Numbered from the stretch's first letter, positions 43,177-53,400 are shown. The stretch is 64,000 nucleotides of DNA from Microcoleus sp. EPA2 (GCA_020882975.1 JAHRFD010000002.1:70039-134038); one strand, 5' to 3'. Notes: generated by a model from the letters alone, not told the origin. Program-made: numbers and translations.

Positions 43177-43431
43177 ATGCCATTGACTGAACTTATGTCA
43201 CAGGTGCAGGAGCTTTCAAAAATTGACAAGCTGCGGTTGATGCAGTTTCTGGCAACAGAACTGGTCAAAGAAGAAGATGCAACAAACTTTTTTGTTGCCG
43301 ATCGAGAGTATCCGGTCTGGTCGCCTTACAATTGCTCTGAGGCTGCCAATGTTTTAATGAATCTTCTGGCAACAAAACAACAAGAACAGAAGGGACAGGC
43401 TTTTTATCAGGAGATTACTGAGAGCTTGTAA
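43177..43431 (+). CDS. Small antitoxin-like protein
   Basis: The protein has 84 residues: MPLTELMSQVQELSKIDKLRLMQFLATELVKEED is the helical start common to small cyanobacterial antitoxin-like proteins, then PVWSPYNCSEAANVLMNLL. The tail KGQAFYQEITESL is shared, also in DNA, with the C-terminus of the Fic protein at 45174-45205. No toxin directly follows; the next pair starts 57 bases on. The role is inferred from context. Confidence 0.65.
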   Translation: MPLTELMSQVQELSKIDKLRLMQFLATELVKEEDATNFFVADREYPVWSPYNCSEAANVLMNLLATKQQEQKGQAFYQEITESL

Positions 43432-43488
43432 CTGAGCTAAACTGGTATGAATAACTAAATCAATTCTAAATAATTGGGTAGATAGAAA

Positions 43489-43806
43489 TTGGCTGATAAC
43501 ATCTTAGAGCAGGTACGAGAAGCGGCAAGTAAGCGCTTATTGTTTCTACCTCATACGATCCGGCAAATGTCCCGCCCAGATCGAATGATTGCAACTACTG
43601 AGGTTGAAGCGGTGGTTAGGACAGGCGAAGCGATCGAAGATTACCCAGAGGATGCAAGGGGGCATAGTTGTCTCATGTTAGGGCTTGGGCGAGATGACCG
43701 AGCAATTCATGTGGTGTGTGCCCCGAAAGACGAATATTTAGCTATCATTACGGCATATCTGCCCGATCCCAGCCAATGGACACCGGATTTTAGAGGGAGA
43801 CTGTAA
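43489..43806 (+). CDS. DUF4258 protein, probable RelE-like toxin
   Basis: The protein has 105 residues: LFLPHTIRQMSRPDRMIATTEVEAVV, GEAIEDYPEDARGHSCLMLGLGRDDRAIHVVCAPKDEYLAIITAYLPDP. This is the DUF4258 pattern, related to RelE/ParE folds. The start is a TTG at 43489 (MADNILEQV), as no ATG lies before the conserved part. A YgiT-type zinc-finger gene follows 2 bases after the stop, the known partner arrangement. Confidence 0.85.
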   Translation: MADNILEQVREAASKRLLFLPHTIRQMSRPDRMIATTEVEAVVRTGEAIEDYPEDARGHSCLMLGLGRDDRAIHVVCAPKDEYLAIITAYLPDPSQWTPDFRGRL

Positions 43807-43808
43807 GA

Positions 43809-44024
43809 ATGGAATGCTTGTGCTGTAGAAATAAAATGCGACGCGGAACCGCCCCATTCACGATCGATCGAAATGGTTATCGTGTGTCATGGGACAACAT
43901 TCCAGCGTGGGTTTGCGATCAATGTGGCGAGGTTTTATTTGAAGCCCGCGAAGTTGATTTGATCCAGGAAGCATTAGTCGGTTTAGATCGAGAGACTGCG
44001 ACGTTAGTTGGTCAGTTATCGTAG
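43809..44024 (+). CDS. YgiT-type zinc-finger antitoxin
   Basis: The protein has 71 residues with two CxxC pairs: MECLCCRNKM (Cys3, Cys5/6) and AWVCDQCGEVLFEAREVDLI, the N-terminal zinc domain of MqsA/YgiT proteins. No helix-turn-helix follows, so DNA binding would be weak or absent. It is paired with the DUF4258 gene just upstream. Confidence 0.87.
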   Translation: MECLCCRNKMRRGTAPFTIDRNGYRVSWDNIPAWVCDQCGEVLFEAREVDLIQEALVGLDRETATLVGQLS

Positions 44025-44104
44025 TAGCTATATAACAATCGCGCTGCACTGGAACGTTCTAATCTGGTCGGTTAATGGCAAAGGTTATCTACGTCCGGTG
44101 AGCA

Positions 44105-44205
44105 CCAACGCTATCTCACAAACGCTGCCTGACCTTGGAGATGGTTCGGAAGCTCGATCGCGAGTTTGACAAATCAGAAAATTGGTAGAATCAATAGATA
44201 CGCGA
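44105..44205. repeat. Inter-cassette repeat, copy 2
   Basis: 'caacgctatctcacaaacgctgcctgaccttggagatggttcggaagctcgatcg' followed by 'gagtttgacaaatcagaaaattggtagaatcaatagatacg' is the second copy. It lies between the YgiT gene and the Fic gene. Confidence 0.8.
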
Positions 44206-44301
44206 TCGCACAAGGTCGGAGAACGATCGCCTGATTCGGCGATTTTGTGAGGAGTTGGGGATTGAGGTGCCGTTTTAGGGAATGGGGGAGTATTTTCAAA
44301 G

Positions 44302-45243
44302 ATGTCTACTCAACTATACGAGAAATTCATTCAAAAGGTAATTATTTTAGGTAAACAAAAGGACTTTTCATTAACTTCTTCGATCGACAACTATTTAATC
44401 ATGAATTATCGGCTTAAATTAGAACGAATCGATAAACTAAAAGCTTGGCTAGATGGGTTTAGACCGTTCGATTCCCCCCTCGTCGCCGAACTCAAAAAGC
44501 TCTATGATGTTCGCTTTACTTATAACTCAAATGCCATTGAAGGTAATACTTTAACCCAAAGTGAAACGGAATTAGTTTTAACGAAGGGCATTACTGTGGG
44601 GGGCAAAACCCTTGACGAACATTTAGAAGTTATTGGACATAAGGAGGCGATCGATTATATTGAAAATTTAGCCCAAAGGGATACGGAGATTAATGAATGG
44701 GAAATTAAGCAAATTCACAATCTTATTCTCCGCAAAATTAACCCGGAGGAAGCGGGTAGTTATCGCACTCTGGATGTGATGGCGGCAGGAACTAATTATC
44801 GTTATCCTCCCCATTATTTATTGTCTCAATTAATGAGAGATTTTGCGAGCTGGCTGAATTCGGAATCTGCCTTAAATCTCCATCCAGTCGAATATGCGAC
44901 TATGGCTCATTATCGTTTTGTTTCTATCCATCCTTTTCGGGATGGGAATGGTCGAACGGCTAGATTATTAATGAATTTACTCTTAATCCGTGCAGGCTAT
45001 CCGATTGTGGTGATTGACAACCAAATCCGCAATGATTATATTAATGCTTTAGCCTACGGGCAACAAAACCAAGATGATTTAAGCCAGTTGTTTGCATTAA
45101 TTTTTGATGCTACGATTAGTTCGCTTGTGGAAGTTTTAAGATTGTTGGTGACAGCCAGTAGCAGCAGGGGAAAGGGACAGGCTTTTTATCAGGAGATTAC
45201 TGATTTTCTCGATCGCAGCGGTGGTTTAGGGGATGGGGAATAG
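44302..45243 (+). CDS. Fic family AMP-transferase-like protein
   Basis: The protein has 313 residues. The Fic motif HPFRDGNGRTAR is complete (about 210-221), so AMP transfer to a protein target is expected. The inhibitory helix has the class II form SNAIEGN (S-x-x-x-E-G) near 75, ahead of the core, so activity is self-restrained. The ATG at 44302 gives an extra 34-residue arm; MNYRLKLERID at about 44401 is another start. The last 30 residues (GKGQAFYQEITDFLDRSGGLGDGE) do not look like Fic and share DNA with the end of the 43177 gene. Confidence 0.9.
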   Translation: MSTQLYEKFIQKVIILGKQKDFSLTSSIDNYLIMNYRLKLERIDKLKAWLDGFRPFDSPLVAELKKLYDVRFTYNSNAIEGNTLTQSETELVLTKGITVGGKTLDEHLEVIGHKEAIDYIENLAQRDTEINEWEIKQIHNLILRKINPEEAGSYRTLDVMAAGTNYRYPPHYLLSQLMRDFASWLNSESALNLHPVEYATMAHYRFVSIHPFRDGNGRTARLLMNLLLIRAGYPIVVIDNQIRNDYINALAYGQQNQDDLSQLFALIFDATISSLVEVLRLLVTASSSRGKGQAFYQEITDFLDRSGGLGDGE

Positions 45244-45280
45244 GTAATGGGTAGGATGTTAAACACAAATGTTCCTGCGT

Positions 45281-45390
45281 ACCAACGCTATCTCGCAAAC
45301 GCTACCTGACTTTGGAGATGATTCGGAATCTCGATCGAGAGTTTGACAAATCAGAAAATTGGTATAATAAATAGATACGCTGCGATCGCG
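45281..45390. repeat. Inter-cassette repeat, copy 3
   Basis: 'accaacgctatctcgcaaacgctacctgactttggagatgattcggaatctcgatcg' then 'gagtttgacaaatcagaaaattggtataataaatagatacg'. It lies upstream of the PIN pair. 'ttgacaaatcagaaaattggtataat' includes TTGACA-N14-TATAAT-like boxes in this copy. Confidence 0.8.
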
Positions 45391-45475
45391 CACCATGCAA
45401 TAAGCTAGTAGATCCCCAAAAAAAATGTTTGTGTAAATCGTTAAAAGAGTACCAAAAACAACCAAGGAGAAACCC

Positions 45476-45718
45476 ATGTTAACCCTAGAAATGGCAATCG
45501 AAAAAATCCAACATTTTCCCCCAAATCAACTCGAAAAGATTTTTGAATATATCGAATTTCTTGAGTTTCAAGCCAATAAAAAAACCTTTGAGCCGATTGA
45601 TACAAAGTCACAGAAAATATCTTTTACACAAGCAGCCCAAGAGTTTGTTGGTTGTTTAGATAGCGATCTCGAAGATCTTTCCCACAATTCCCAATACCTA
45701 AAAGGCTTCGGAGAATGA
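45476..45718 (+). CDS. Antitoxin of the PIN pair
   Basis: The protein has 80 residues: MLTLEMAIEKIQHFPPNQLEKIFEYIEFLEFQ is the helical start typical of the small cyanobacterial antitoxin group (DUF2281-like), with an acidic tail (DSDLEDLSHNSQYLKG). It overlaps the PIN toxin gene by ATGA and has an AAGGAG site before its ATG. Confidence 0.85.
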   Translation: MLTLEMAIEKIQHFPPNQLEKIFEYIEFLEFQANKKTFEPIDTKSQKISFTQAAQEFVGCLDSDLEDLSHNSQYLKGFGE

Positions 45719-46137
45719 TGAGTAACCCCATTATTTTAGATACTGGAGTTTTAATTGCCTTTCTGATGCCCAAAGATAAATTTCACTCTTGGGCAGTCTC
45801 CCAACTTTCCCAAGTTACAGATCCCGTCATTACCTGCGAACCTGTAATCACAGAAGCCTGTTTTCTCGCCCAGAGAATCCATCATGGACAAGCAACAATC
45901 TTAAAACTAATCAAACAGGGACATATTCAAACTCCTTTTATTCTCAATCAAGAAATAGAAGCAATTGAAAATCTAATGGAGCGTTATGCATCCGTGCCAA
46001 TGTCCCTAGCCGATGCCTGCTTAGTCAAAATGAGCGAGATCTATGAAGATAGTTCCGTGCTTACCCTAGATAGCGACTTTCAAATCTATCGCAAACACCG
46101 CAACCAAAATATTTTGGTAATCATGCCAAATTTATGA
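45715..46137 (+). CDS. PIN-domain toxin (VapC-like)
   Basis: The protein has 140 residues: PIILDTGVLIAFLMPKDKFH (first Asp), ITCEPVITEACFLAQ (Glu), MSLADACLVKMSE (Asp) and VLTLDSDFQIYRKH (last Asp), so all four acidic residues of an active PIN RNase are present. The start overlaps the antitoxin stop. It is the only clearly complete PIN toxin in the island. Confidence 0.92.
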   Translation: MMSNPIILDTGVLIAFLMPKDKFHSWAVSQLSQVTDPVITCEPVITEACFLAQRIHHGQATILKLIKQGHIQTPFILNQEIEAIENLMERYASVPMSLADACLVKMSEIYEDSSVLTLDSDFQIYRKHRNQNILVIMPNL

Positions 46138-46140
46138 GTC

Positions 46141-46455
46141 ATATCAATTCCGGTTGCACCGGAATTATTAGTAGACCAAATTAGGAGACGGCAGTGCCCA
46201 TTGGTGTCAACTTAAGCCTGAAAGCCCGCCAAGTCTGTCTGTGATCCCGCGAATCCGCCAGGGGTTGAAACCCCTGTCTAATAGAAGACAGTCCTCTCAA
46301 AGAGGACTAATGAGTTCTTCAGTCCTCTTTGAGAGGACTTGCGCTTTGAGGCAGGGGTTTCAACCCCTGCCGGACTATTGGTTCTACCTTAAGTTGACAC
46401 CAATGGGCACTGCCGTCTCCTCTATATTATTCCGGTGTTACCGGAATTAATATCA
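46141..46455. repeat. Full nested-palindrome MITE with 34-bp perfect inverted ends
   Basis: Outer arms each hold an AATTCCGGT..ACCGGAATT hairpin. Inside, 46183-46216 and 46388-46421 are perfect reverse complements over 34 bases (AGGAGACGGCAGTGCCCATT at the left end). The core is CAGGGG..CCCCTG, AGTCCTCTCAAAGAGGACT, its inverted copy, and a second CAGGGG hairpin. The 70-codon frame from 46241 through the core is an artefact. Confidence 0.9.
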
Positions 46456-46503
46456 CTAAAAAACCCGTGCATTCGCGCCGGGGGGGAGTGTCAACAACAA
46501 CTA

Positions 46504-47421
46504 TCATGGCAACTCAACGGAACTGGGTTTAGCAATATGAGGTAATCCCCAGCCCAATTTTTCCCGCAAAACATGGAAAAATTCAGGAGGTTGCACCCTC
46601 ACGAAGCGCGCCTGATAGGGAGCACGCTCTACTTGCACCCAATCCTCTGGTAGAACATAACATCCGCCGTTCCCGTCTACCACCATAACCAGACGGTTAG
46701 GACTTGCTGGCAAAATCTTCACCGGTTCTGTGTTGGAAAACACCAAAGCCCGCGACGCCATGGAATGCGGGCAAATAGGTAGCAATTGCAACACGGGTAC
46801 TCCCGGAATAATCACTGGGCCGCCAGCAGATAGGGCGTAGGCTGTCGATCCTGTCGGAGTCGAGATGATTACTCCATCGGCGGCAATGTCCACAGAAGCG
46901 TGATTCCCGATCGCCACTTCAAAATGACACATACAAGTCAGCGGTTCCCGGTGCAGCACCATTTCATTCAAACACAGTGCTTCCCAGAGGCAGTCATTGT
47001 CGCGAAACAACCGTACTGCTAGCATTGACCTTTCTTCGATTTCGTATTCTCCAGCCAGCACCTTCTCTAAGGCTTGTGGCAGCAAGTTAAGGTAAGTTTC
47101 GGTCAAAAAGCCCATGTGACCGGTATTGACAGTCAGCAGTGGCACTCCAATGGGAGCGACTTGGCGAAACGCAGACAGCACAGTACCGTCGCCTCCCAAC
47201 ACCACGGCAAATTCCATGTCGCTGTCAAAACCGGGGGGGACAATTTTGTCGATCGGAGTGTGGCACATGGGGCGATCGGGACTAGAATACCCCAAAATTC
47301 CCCCGGAACCGGAAACAGCACAGACATCCCAGCCGATCGCCGTCAGTTGTGCTTTCAACTCTTGGGCGATGCGACAAGATACAGGTTTAACGTCGTTATA
47401 TATAATCCCAGCTTTCGGCAC
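46504..47421 (-). CDS. nadK: NAD kinase, paralogue 1
   Basis: The enzyme makes NADP from NAD with ATP. It has 305 residues. The motifs are [16 protein letters not shown] (GGDGT, ATP site), [47 protein letters not shown] and MVVDGNGG. The sequence runs with the cyanobacterial type I form. The ATG at 47421 ([10 protein letters not shown]) is clear. A second NAD kinase with different loops lies 7 kb on at 54507. Confidence 0.95.
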   Translation of the reverse strand: MPKAGIIYNDVKPVSCRIAQELKAQLTAIGWDVCAVSGSGGILGYSSPDRPMCHTPIDKIVPPGFDSDMEFAVVLGGDGTVLSAFRQVAPIGVPLLTVNTGHMGFLTETYLNLLPQALEKVLAGEYEIEERSMLAVRLFRDNDCLWEALCLNEMVLHREPLTCMCHFEVAIGNHASVDIAADGVIISTPTGSTAYALSAGGPVIIPGVPVLQLLPICPHSMASRALVFSNTEPVKILPASPNRLVMVVDGNGGCYVLPEDWVQVERAPYQARFVRVQPPEFFHVLREKLGWGLPHIAKPSSVELP

Positions 47422-47665
47422 GATCGACTACCCCGCCCTACTATCATCGAGGATAGAAACTACGTCATCTTTATCTTTATATAATAAATTGGAGAGTTCC
47501 AAAGTTCTGGTGGGAAACAGTTTCAATGTGGCGCGTCTTATTACCGTCATGAAATTTTTAATCACGTAGATTTTGCAGTTTGTGGCGGCATCAAACCGCC
47601 ACAAATTACCGAAATTTAATCCCAGAACTCAGCAATTTGAGTCCTAGAAATGGAGTATAAGCTGA

Positions 47666-48643
47666 TTAAAACGTAAAAGGCATTTTTTGTTTACCCCGTT
47701 TTTTAGTTTTAAGCTGCTCGTACTCTATTTCCTTGAGCTTCTTGGTAATCAGACTAAAGTATTCTTCCAGATAAGATTCCAAAGTAGTAGTTTCTTTGGG
47801 GTCTATTCCGAAGACACTGTAAACTTCATCCATCGGAGCTTTCAAGGGTTTTCCGGCGGCCAAAACTTCGGAAAAAGCCAATCTGTCAGCTATGTTCCAA
47901 CTCCACTGAAAGAACTCAGCAAATTGACGAGTAGCCTTCAACAAAGCATCTGGGGTGCGAGTGATTTTGGCTTGTTTTCCAGATAAGCGTTCGCATAGGC
48001 GCACAATTTCTTCTGCATCCCAAGCGCGAGGACCCACCACGGGAAAGCTTTTTTTCTCAGTTTCGGGAACGGAAAGGGCTCGGACTGCAAATTTCGCCAC
48101 ATCCTGAGTGTTCATGTAGGCGAGGGCTGAGGGCTTGTTGGGCAACCAAACGGCCTGACCATCCAAAATCGGCATGGCGTATAGGCTTAGCAGTCCTTGC
48201 AAAAATCCACAAGGCCTCAAGATGGTGTAATCCAAACCGGATTCTGCTAAAAATAGCTCGGTACAGCGCTTAATTTCCAATAACGGGACTTGGGGATATT
48301 TCTCGGCGTCCAGAAACGAAAAGAAGATGTAACGCTTGACTCCTGCTGCAACTGCTGCTTGAATCAACGATACTTTCCCGTCCCAGTCTACTCTTTTGAT
48401 GCTTACAGAATCGGCAGCGCTAGCTGTGGCTGCATCGATGATAGCTGTTACCCCGGATAGCGCTGAAGTCAGACTATCTGGCTGGCAAAGGTTTCCGGGT
48501 ACGAGTTCGGCACCCCATTCTTTCAAAAATGCAGCTTTTCTGTAATTTCTTACTAGGCAACGCACCTGGTAGCCCTCGTCTAGGGCACGGCGGGCTATTT
48601 GGCGGCCGAGTGTGCCGGTGGCACCTAAAATCAATAAAGTCAT
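47666..48643 (-). CDS. ycf39: Ycf39 photosystem II assembly factor (atypical SDR)
   Basis: The protein has 325 residues. The N-terminal Rossmann motif is LLILGATGTLGRQIARRALDEGY. YIFFSFLDAEKYPQVPLLEIKRCTELFL carries the Tyr-to-Phe type change of this atypical reductase family, and SGLDYTILRPCGFLQGLL follows. The C-terminal extension is as in Ycf39/HCF244, which with small Hlip proteins helps place chlorophyll in new D1. It is thylakoid-associated by family knowledge. petM lies 190 bases upstream on the same strand. Confidence 0.93.
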   Translation of the reverse strand: MTLLILGATGTLGRQIARRALDEGYQVRCLVRNYRKAAFLKEWGAELVPGNLCQPDSLTSALSGVTAIIDAATASAADSVSIKRVDWDGKVSLIQAAVAAGVKRYIFFSFLDAEKYPQVPLLEIKRCTELFLAESGLDYTILRPCGFLQGLLSLYAMPILDGQAVWLPNKPSALAYMNTQDVAKFAVRALSVPETEKKSFPVVGPRAWDAEEIVRLCERLSGKQAKITRTPDALLKATRQFAEFFQWSWNIADRLAFSEVLAAGKPLKAPMDEVYSVFGIDPKETTTLESYLEEYFSLITKKLKEIEYEQLKTKKRGKQKMPFTF

Positions 48644-48685
48644 CTAGGGATTAATTATGAATCTTAAACTTTCTATAGGATTGTA

Positions 48686-48730
48686 TCAGGTTTTTGTTAA
48701 GTTTGTATAACAAACTTAACAAAAACCTGA
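48686..48730. terminator. Perfect 21-bp inverted repeat between petM and ycf39
   Basis: 48686-48706 (TCAGGTTTTTGTTAAGTTTG then T) and 48710-48730 are exact reverse complements around a 3-base loop. Placed after petM and before ycf39 on the minus strand, it probably ends or processes the petM transcript. There is no T-run outside the stem, only inside it, so an element end or RNA processing site is also possible. Confidence 0.5.
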
Positions 48731-48833
48731 AAATTTCTCATTTTGGCGTTGAGACCTACTGCGGAGGGCTGGCTTTCGGGTGCGTACAAACTGGGTAGAT
48801 GAGTCCCCTGGCAACAGTCCTAAGTGCAAAAAC

Positions 48834-48938
48834 TTATTCTTCGCCGCCCTGGAGTTTGAGCAGGAGGAAGCCTCCGCCAATACCCACAAAAATTAGGGAA
48901 AATGACAACAAGGCTGCATTTAAAATTTCAGGATTCAT
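48834..48938 (-). CDS. petM: Cytochrome b6f complex subunit PetM
   Basis: This 34-residue protein, [20 protein letters not shown] then [14 protein letters not shown], is one membrane helix with the family's LNAA.LSF.LIFVG and LLKLQG patterns and usual length. It is the small VII subunit of the cytochrome b6f complex in the thylakoid. The stop TAA is at 48834-48836. The gene is divergent from pdxA, whose start is about 70 bases away. Confidence 0.93.
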   Translation of the reverse strand: MNPEILNAALLSFSLIFVGIGGGFLLLKLQGGEE

Positions 48939-49007
48939 GGTTTATATCTCTAATTAGGCGATCGCATTCAATAAAGATAGTATAAATTGGGGCAACGAGC
49001 TACAGGA

Positions 49008-50120
49008 ATGCTAAAATTTCAGTGCGGAAAAAGTTCTAGATTTCTGGAGAAAAATGCCTTGAGTCTCGATCGAGGATTGAAACTAGCTGTAACTCTGGGA
49101 GATCCGGCAGGAATTGGGCCGGAAGTGATTCTCAAGGCTTTGGCCGATCCCGTAGAGGCTTCTGGGGTGTGGACGATCGGCTCTCGGACAATTTTGCAGC
49201 AAACTTATGATAAATTGCGATCGCTAGATCCGTCCCTAGCCCTAGCCAATCCCGACACATTAAATATTATTGACATCGCATCCGACAGCAAATGGGGCGA
49301 AATTATCCCTGGTGTTGGTAATGCAGCCAGCGGCGCTGCTAGCTTTGTCTATCTCGAAACTGCCATCGCCCGTACCCTCAGTGGTGAATTCTCGGCGATT
49401 GTCACAGGACCAATTTCCAAAACTTGTTGGCAGGCTGCAAATTACAATTATCCAGGACAAACAGAACTTCTGGCCGAAAAAGCGCGATCGAAACGCTTCG
49501 GAATGCTGTTTGCAGCCAAATCTCCCCACAGCAACTGGATGCTGATTACTTTACTGGCTACCACACATATTTCCCTACGTCAAGTCCCCGATGCTTTAAC
49601 TCCAGAGTTGTTGAGCGAAAAACTGGAATTGCTCATCGAGTGTTTGCGGGCAGATTTTGGGATCGAAACACCCAGAATAGCGGTTTCTGGCTTGAATCCT
49701 CACAGTGGCGAAAATGGGAAACTGGGAAATGAAGAGCAAGACTGGATGATACCCTGGTTGGAAACTCAGCGCGATCGGTTTGAGCAAGTACAGTTAGACG
49801 GGCCCATCCCACCGGATACCCTCTGGGTAAAGCCCGGTAAAGCTTGGTACGGTTTAGCAGCACCTACTCACGATGCTTATTTGGCAATGTACCACGACCA
49901 AGGTTTGATTCCGGTAAAATTAATGGCTTTTGATAAAGCAGTTAACACTACAATTGGCTTGCCCTTTGTCCGCACATCCCCCGATCATGGCACTGCTTTT
50001 GATATTGTAGGTAGAGGGATTGCGGATGCTTCCAGCATGAAATCTGCCTTAGAGCTTGGGAGGGAGTTGGCCACCAGAAGATCGCTGGCAAAATGGGGCG
50101 ATCCGCGAGATACTAAATAA
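49008..50120 (+). CDS. pdxA: 4-hydroxythreonine-4-phosphate dehydrogenase
   Basis: The enzyme acts in pyridoxal phosphate synthesis. It has about 370 residues from the ATG at 49008; a TTG at 48987 is possible. The motifs are [53 protein letters not shown], and [16 protein letters not shown] with [14 protein letters not shown], which carry the metal-binding histidines. The 25-residue lead before the first motif is not conserved. Single gene, divergent from petM. Confidence 0.95.
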   Translation: MLKFQCGKSSRFLEKNALSLDRGLKLAVTLGDPAGIGPEVILKALADPVEASGVWTIGSRTILQQTYDKLRSLDPSLALANPDTLNIIDIASDSKWGEIIPGVGNAASGAASFVYLETAIARTLSGEFSAIVTGPISKTCWQAANYNYPGQTELLAEKARSKRFGMLFAAKSPHSNWMLITLLATTHISLRQVPDALTPELLSEKLELLIECLRADFGIETPRIAVSGLNPHSGENGKLGNEEQDWMIPWLETQRDRFEQVQLDGPIPPDTLWVKPGKAWYGLAAPTHDAYLAMYHDQGLIPVKLMAFDKAVNTTIGLPFVRTSPDHGTAFDIVGRGIADASSMKSALELGRELATRRSLAKWGDPRDTK

Positions 50121-50206
50121 AACGGATCGCCCTCTCTCTCCCAGTAGAGAGAGAACCCGCTGAGTGTCTAAAAAGATGAAGTTAATTAACTAAGGTTAGT
50201 CAAGTA

Positions 50207-50309
50207 TATAGCAATCCTTGCAGGAGTCGCAAGTTTTTTACCCCACCCCAACCCGGACCTTATTAAGGTCCGGGAGCAAGAAATTCACAAATGATTTAGA
50301 ATTGCTATA
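50207..50309. repeat. Inverted-repeat element with internal hairpin
   Basis: TATAGCAAT (50207-50215) and ATTGCTATA (50301-50309) are the ends. Inside, CCCGGACCTT and AAGGTCCGGG (50252-50261 with 50265-50274) form a 10-bp hairpin. 'aaatgatttaga' near the right end links it to the element at 37442-37566. The rest of 50121-50421 holds no gene. Confidence 0.6.
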
Positions 50310-50421
50310 GATAGGTTAGTTAGCTTGATTCTGTTGAAATTTGCTATTGATTTTCCCTTATATGGGGTTGCCAACGGGTGATTTCCTTTCATTAGTCAAA
50401 GTCAAATCATGGTAAAAAAAT

Positions 50422-53400
50422 ATGACAGAATTTAATCTCAATTCAGAGGAAAGGGAGCCATTAGAAAATACTGACACCGATGCTACAAATCAGATAGGTA
50501 GTAAAGCGGGCGAGCAACTTCAAGAATTAATGAAAATGCTGGCGGAGTTGCAATTATTAAAATTAAAAAATGAATCTAACGAAATTAATTTAAGGTGTAC
50601 AAAAATGTCTAACAATAATAATGAGGAGAAAAATGAACCAAATCAGCAATGGTCTTTTTTGATAGAATCACCAGCAATTATCCCCGAAGTTGTGACAACA
50701 GAGCCAGAAAATCCCAGTCCGAAAAAAATAAAAAAAGAACGATTAGGAACGCGAAAATCCCAGCCCCAAAACGAAGAAGTGCCTTCGGAAGAAACCTTAG
50801 AAGAGGCTAGAGAAAAGTTAAAGCGGTTACAGCAATTACTATTTGAACGGGATTTACCAGAGTTTTATGATAATGTTTTGAGCGTAGAACAGAGGTTGGC
50901 AAACTTTGAAAGGCTGATTTCCGATCCCGATGAGTTGCTAAAATTATTAACACCATTAATTCCTGAGTTGCTGAGCGGCCAAGTCAGGGAATTGAAGTCT
51001 GAGTTGCGAGAGGCGATCGCACCGGATGGTAGTCCCAGAATTAATCAGAGTAACATAGAAGCAAAAGTAGTAGAACTACAAAATCAAATCGCGATTCTAT
51101 CTCAGCAAAAAATCCCCAATTCAGAACAGTTAATCAAAGGGTTAACTCCCATAATCAGCGATTTGCTCAACCGCAAACTAGAGGAGTCTAAGTTAGGGGT
51201 AGATTCAAAAATTGCACCGGCTGTCAAGGAAGTAATTAACCACCAAAACGGCCTCGAAGAAAAAGTATTAAATATTGAACATCAAGTTGCTCACGTTCAA
51301 CAACGTTTTCAGCAGCAGCCGGAAGATTTAGTCAAACAACTACTGCCCATAATTAACGAGTCGCTGAATCGGAAAATCAGTGAGTTAAAATCTGAGCTAA
51401 TCCAGACTGTGACACCCTCAGCCCAGGTGAGAATAGCTTGGGCAGAAATCGAAGAAAAAGTATTAAATATCATCGAAGGGCGACTGCTAGATCAACAACC
51501 ACAAATTCAGCAGCCGGAAGAAATAATTGGGCGGGTAATGCCAATCATCACGGAGTTACTTAACCGTAAAATAGATGAATCTAAATTAGATTTAGCCGCC
51601 CTCATCGAACCTTTGATGGCTAGCCAAAGTCATCAAGAAGTAATTAAAGGGCAACTGTTGAATGTAGAAAATAAAGTTAATCTGATTCAGAAAAAGCAGA
51701 ATTCTCAACCGGAAGAAATAATGGCCAGGCTGATGCCGTTAATGATTGAGTCGCTGAATCGGAAGATAGATGAGACAAAGTTAGAGGTGAGAGAGGCGAT
51801 CGCCCCCGGTATCAATGAAGCTTTTCAAAACAGTGGCATAGAAGCAAAAATCTTAAGAAATGAGCATCAAATTATCGAAGTTCAGCACGAAACAGTCGCC
51901 CAGTTAGAAGGGTTGATGGCAAGGATTATGCCCCGGATATCTCAGGTGCTGTTGGAAAAAATCAGCGAAGCAAGAGTAGAGATAGAAAGTGCGATCGGTC
52001 CCGCGGTGGATGCCATTATTCAAAATAAAAGAATTGAAGAAAGACTGGGGAAAATCGAACAAAAAATTGTCGCGATCGAACACCGAATTTATGAATCTAC
52101 TGACTTGTTTACCGATTTATTGAAACCTTTAATTGACGAGCTTATGGTCGGTCATCACAAGCAACTAGAACAATCTGTGATAGAGTCAATTTTGCCTTTA
52201 TTAGATGAGGTTGTTAATTATAATTATCAACTCAATGATAAAGTAGAAAATCTGGAACGTAAACTAAAGGATGCTCAATGGGGTGGCAATGAGGAAGCAT
52301 TAGTTGCCAAAATTAAAGCCATTTTCCTGGAAATGATGCTAGACACAATTAACGAATCCCAGGAAGCATTTACTGAAACAATTGCCCCCATAATCGATCA
52401 AGTAATTAATAACAAAACCAGGGAAAATAGGCAATCGATGGGAATCGCAATATCTCCAGCGATACCAGTGGGAATCAGCCACCGCATCAATGAATCGCCA
52501 GAGGAGATTGCACAGGCGATCGCACCCGAAATTGCCTCTGCTGTGAGAAGACAAATTAATCTTAATACAGAAGCGATGTCGGATGCACTCTACCCGATTA
52601 TCGGTAGTACGATTTTGAAGTACATGGCCGAGACGATACAGGAGATTAATGAAAAACTCGAAAAAGCGGTGAGCTTTGAGGGAATTACCCGCAAATTTAA
52701 AGCTAAGTTACAAGGGATTTCTGAAGCAGAATTGCTGATGAAAGAGACCACACCATCAACTGTTAAGGCAGTATTTTTAATTCAAAAAGACTCTGGGTTA
52801 GTAATTACAGCAGTGCAACAGTCACAAAGTGAGCAGCTAGAATCGGAAATGGTGGCGGGGATGTTAACTGCGATTCGTTCTTTTGTTAACGACTGTATCT
52901 CTCAGTCTGGCAATATTGCAGAAATTGATGCCATAGAATACGGGACATCTACGATTTTATTGGAAGTAGCGGGTTCCTGTTATCTAGCGGTAGTGGTGGA
53001 AGGAGAAACCCGCCAATGGTTTAAGTATAAAATGCGAGCAATTTTCAAAAATATTGTTCAAGAATACGGCAGTAAAATCCAGTCATTTAATGGAGATCCA
53101 GCCAGTATCCCCGTGGAAGTCAATTCGGAGTTGCGGAAATTAATTGATACAAATGTCAAACCTAAATCCACTCAACCTAAAGCGTTATTAATGGTGGGAT
53201 TTGGACTTTTAGGTTTAATTATAGTACCTTGGGGGATTTATCAATACCGTAGTGGAATTGAACGCAGATTAGAAGCTGAGACAAATTTAGCTTTACAGTC
53301 TGCTCCCGAATTATCAGTTTATCGACTCACGGCAGATGTGAAAGGTAAAGTAGCAGAGCTTTCGGGACGAGTACCGAATCAGAAATTGCGTTCAAGAGCC

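Noticed and set aside
46241-46450. 69-codon plus-strand frame
   Set aside because: It is the translated core of the nested-palindrome element, not a gene.
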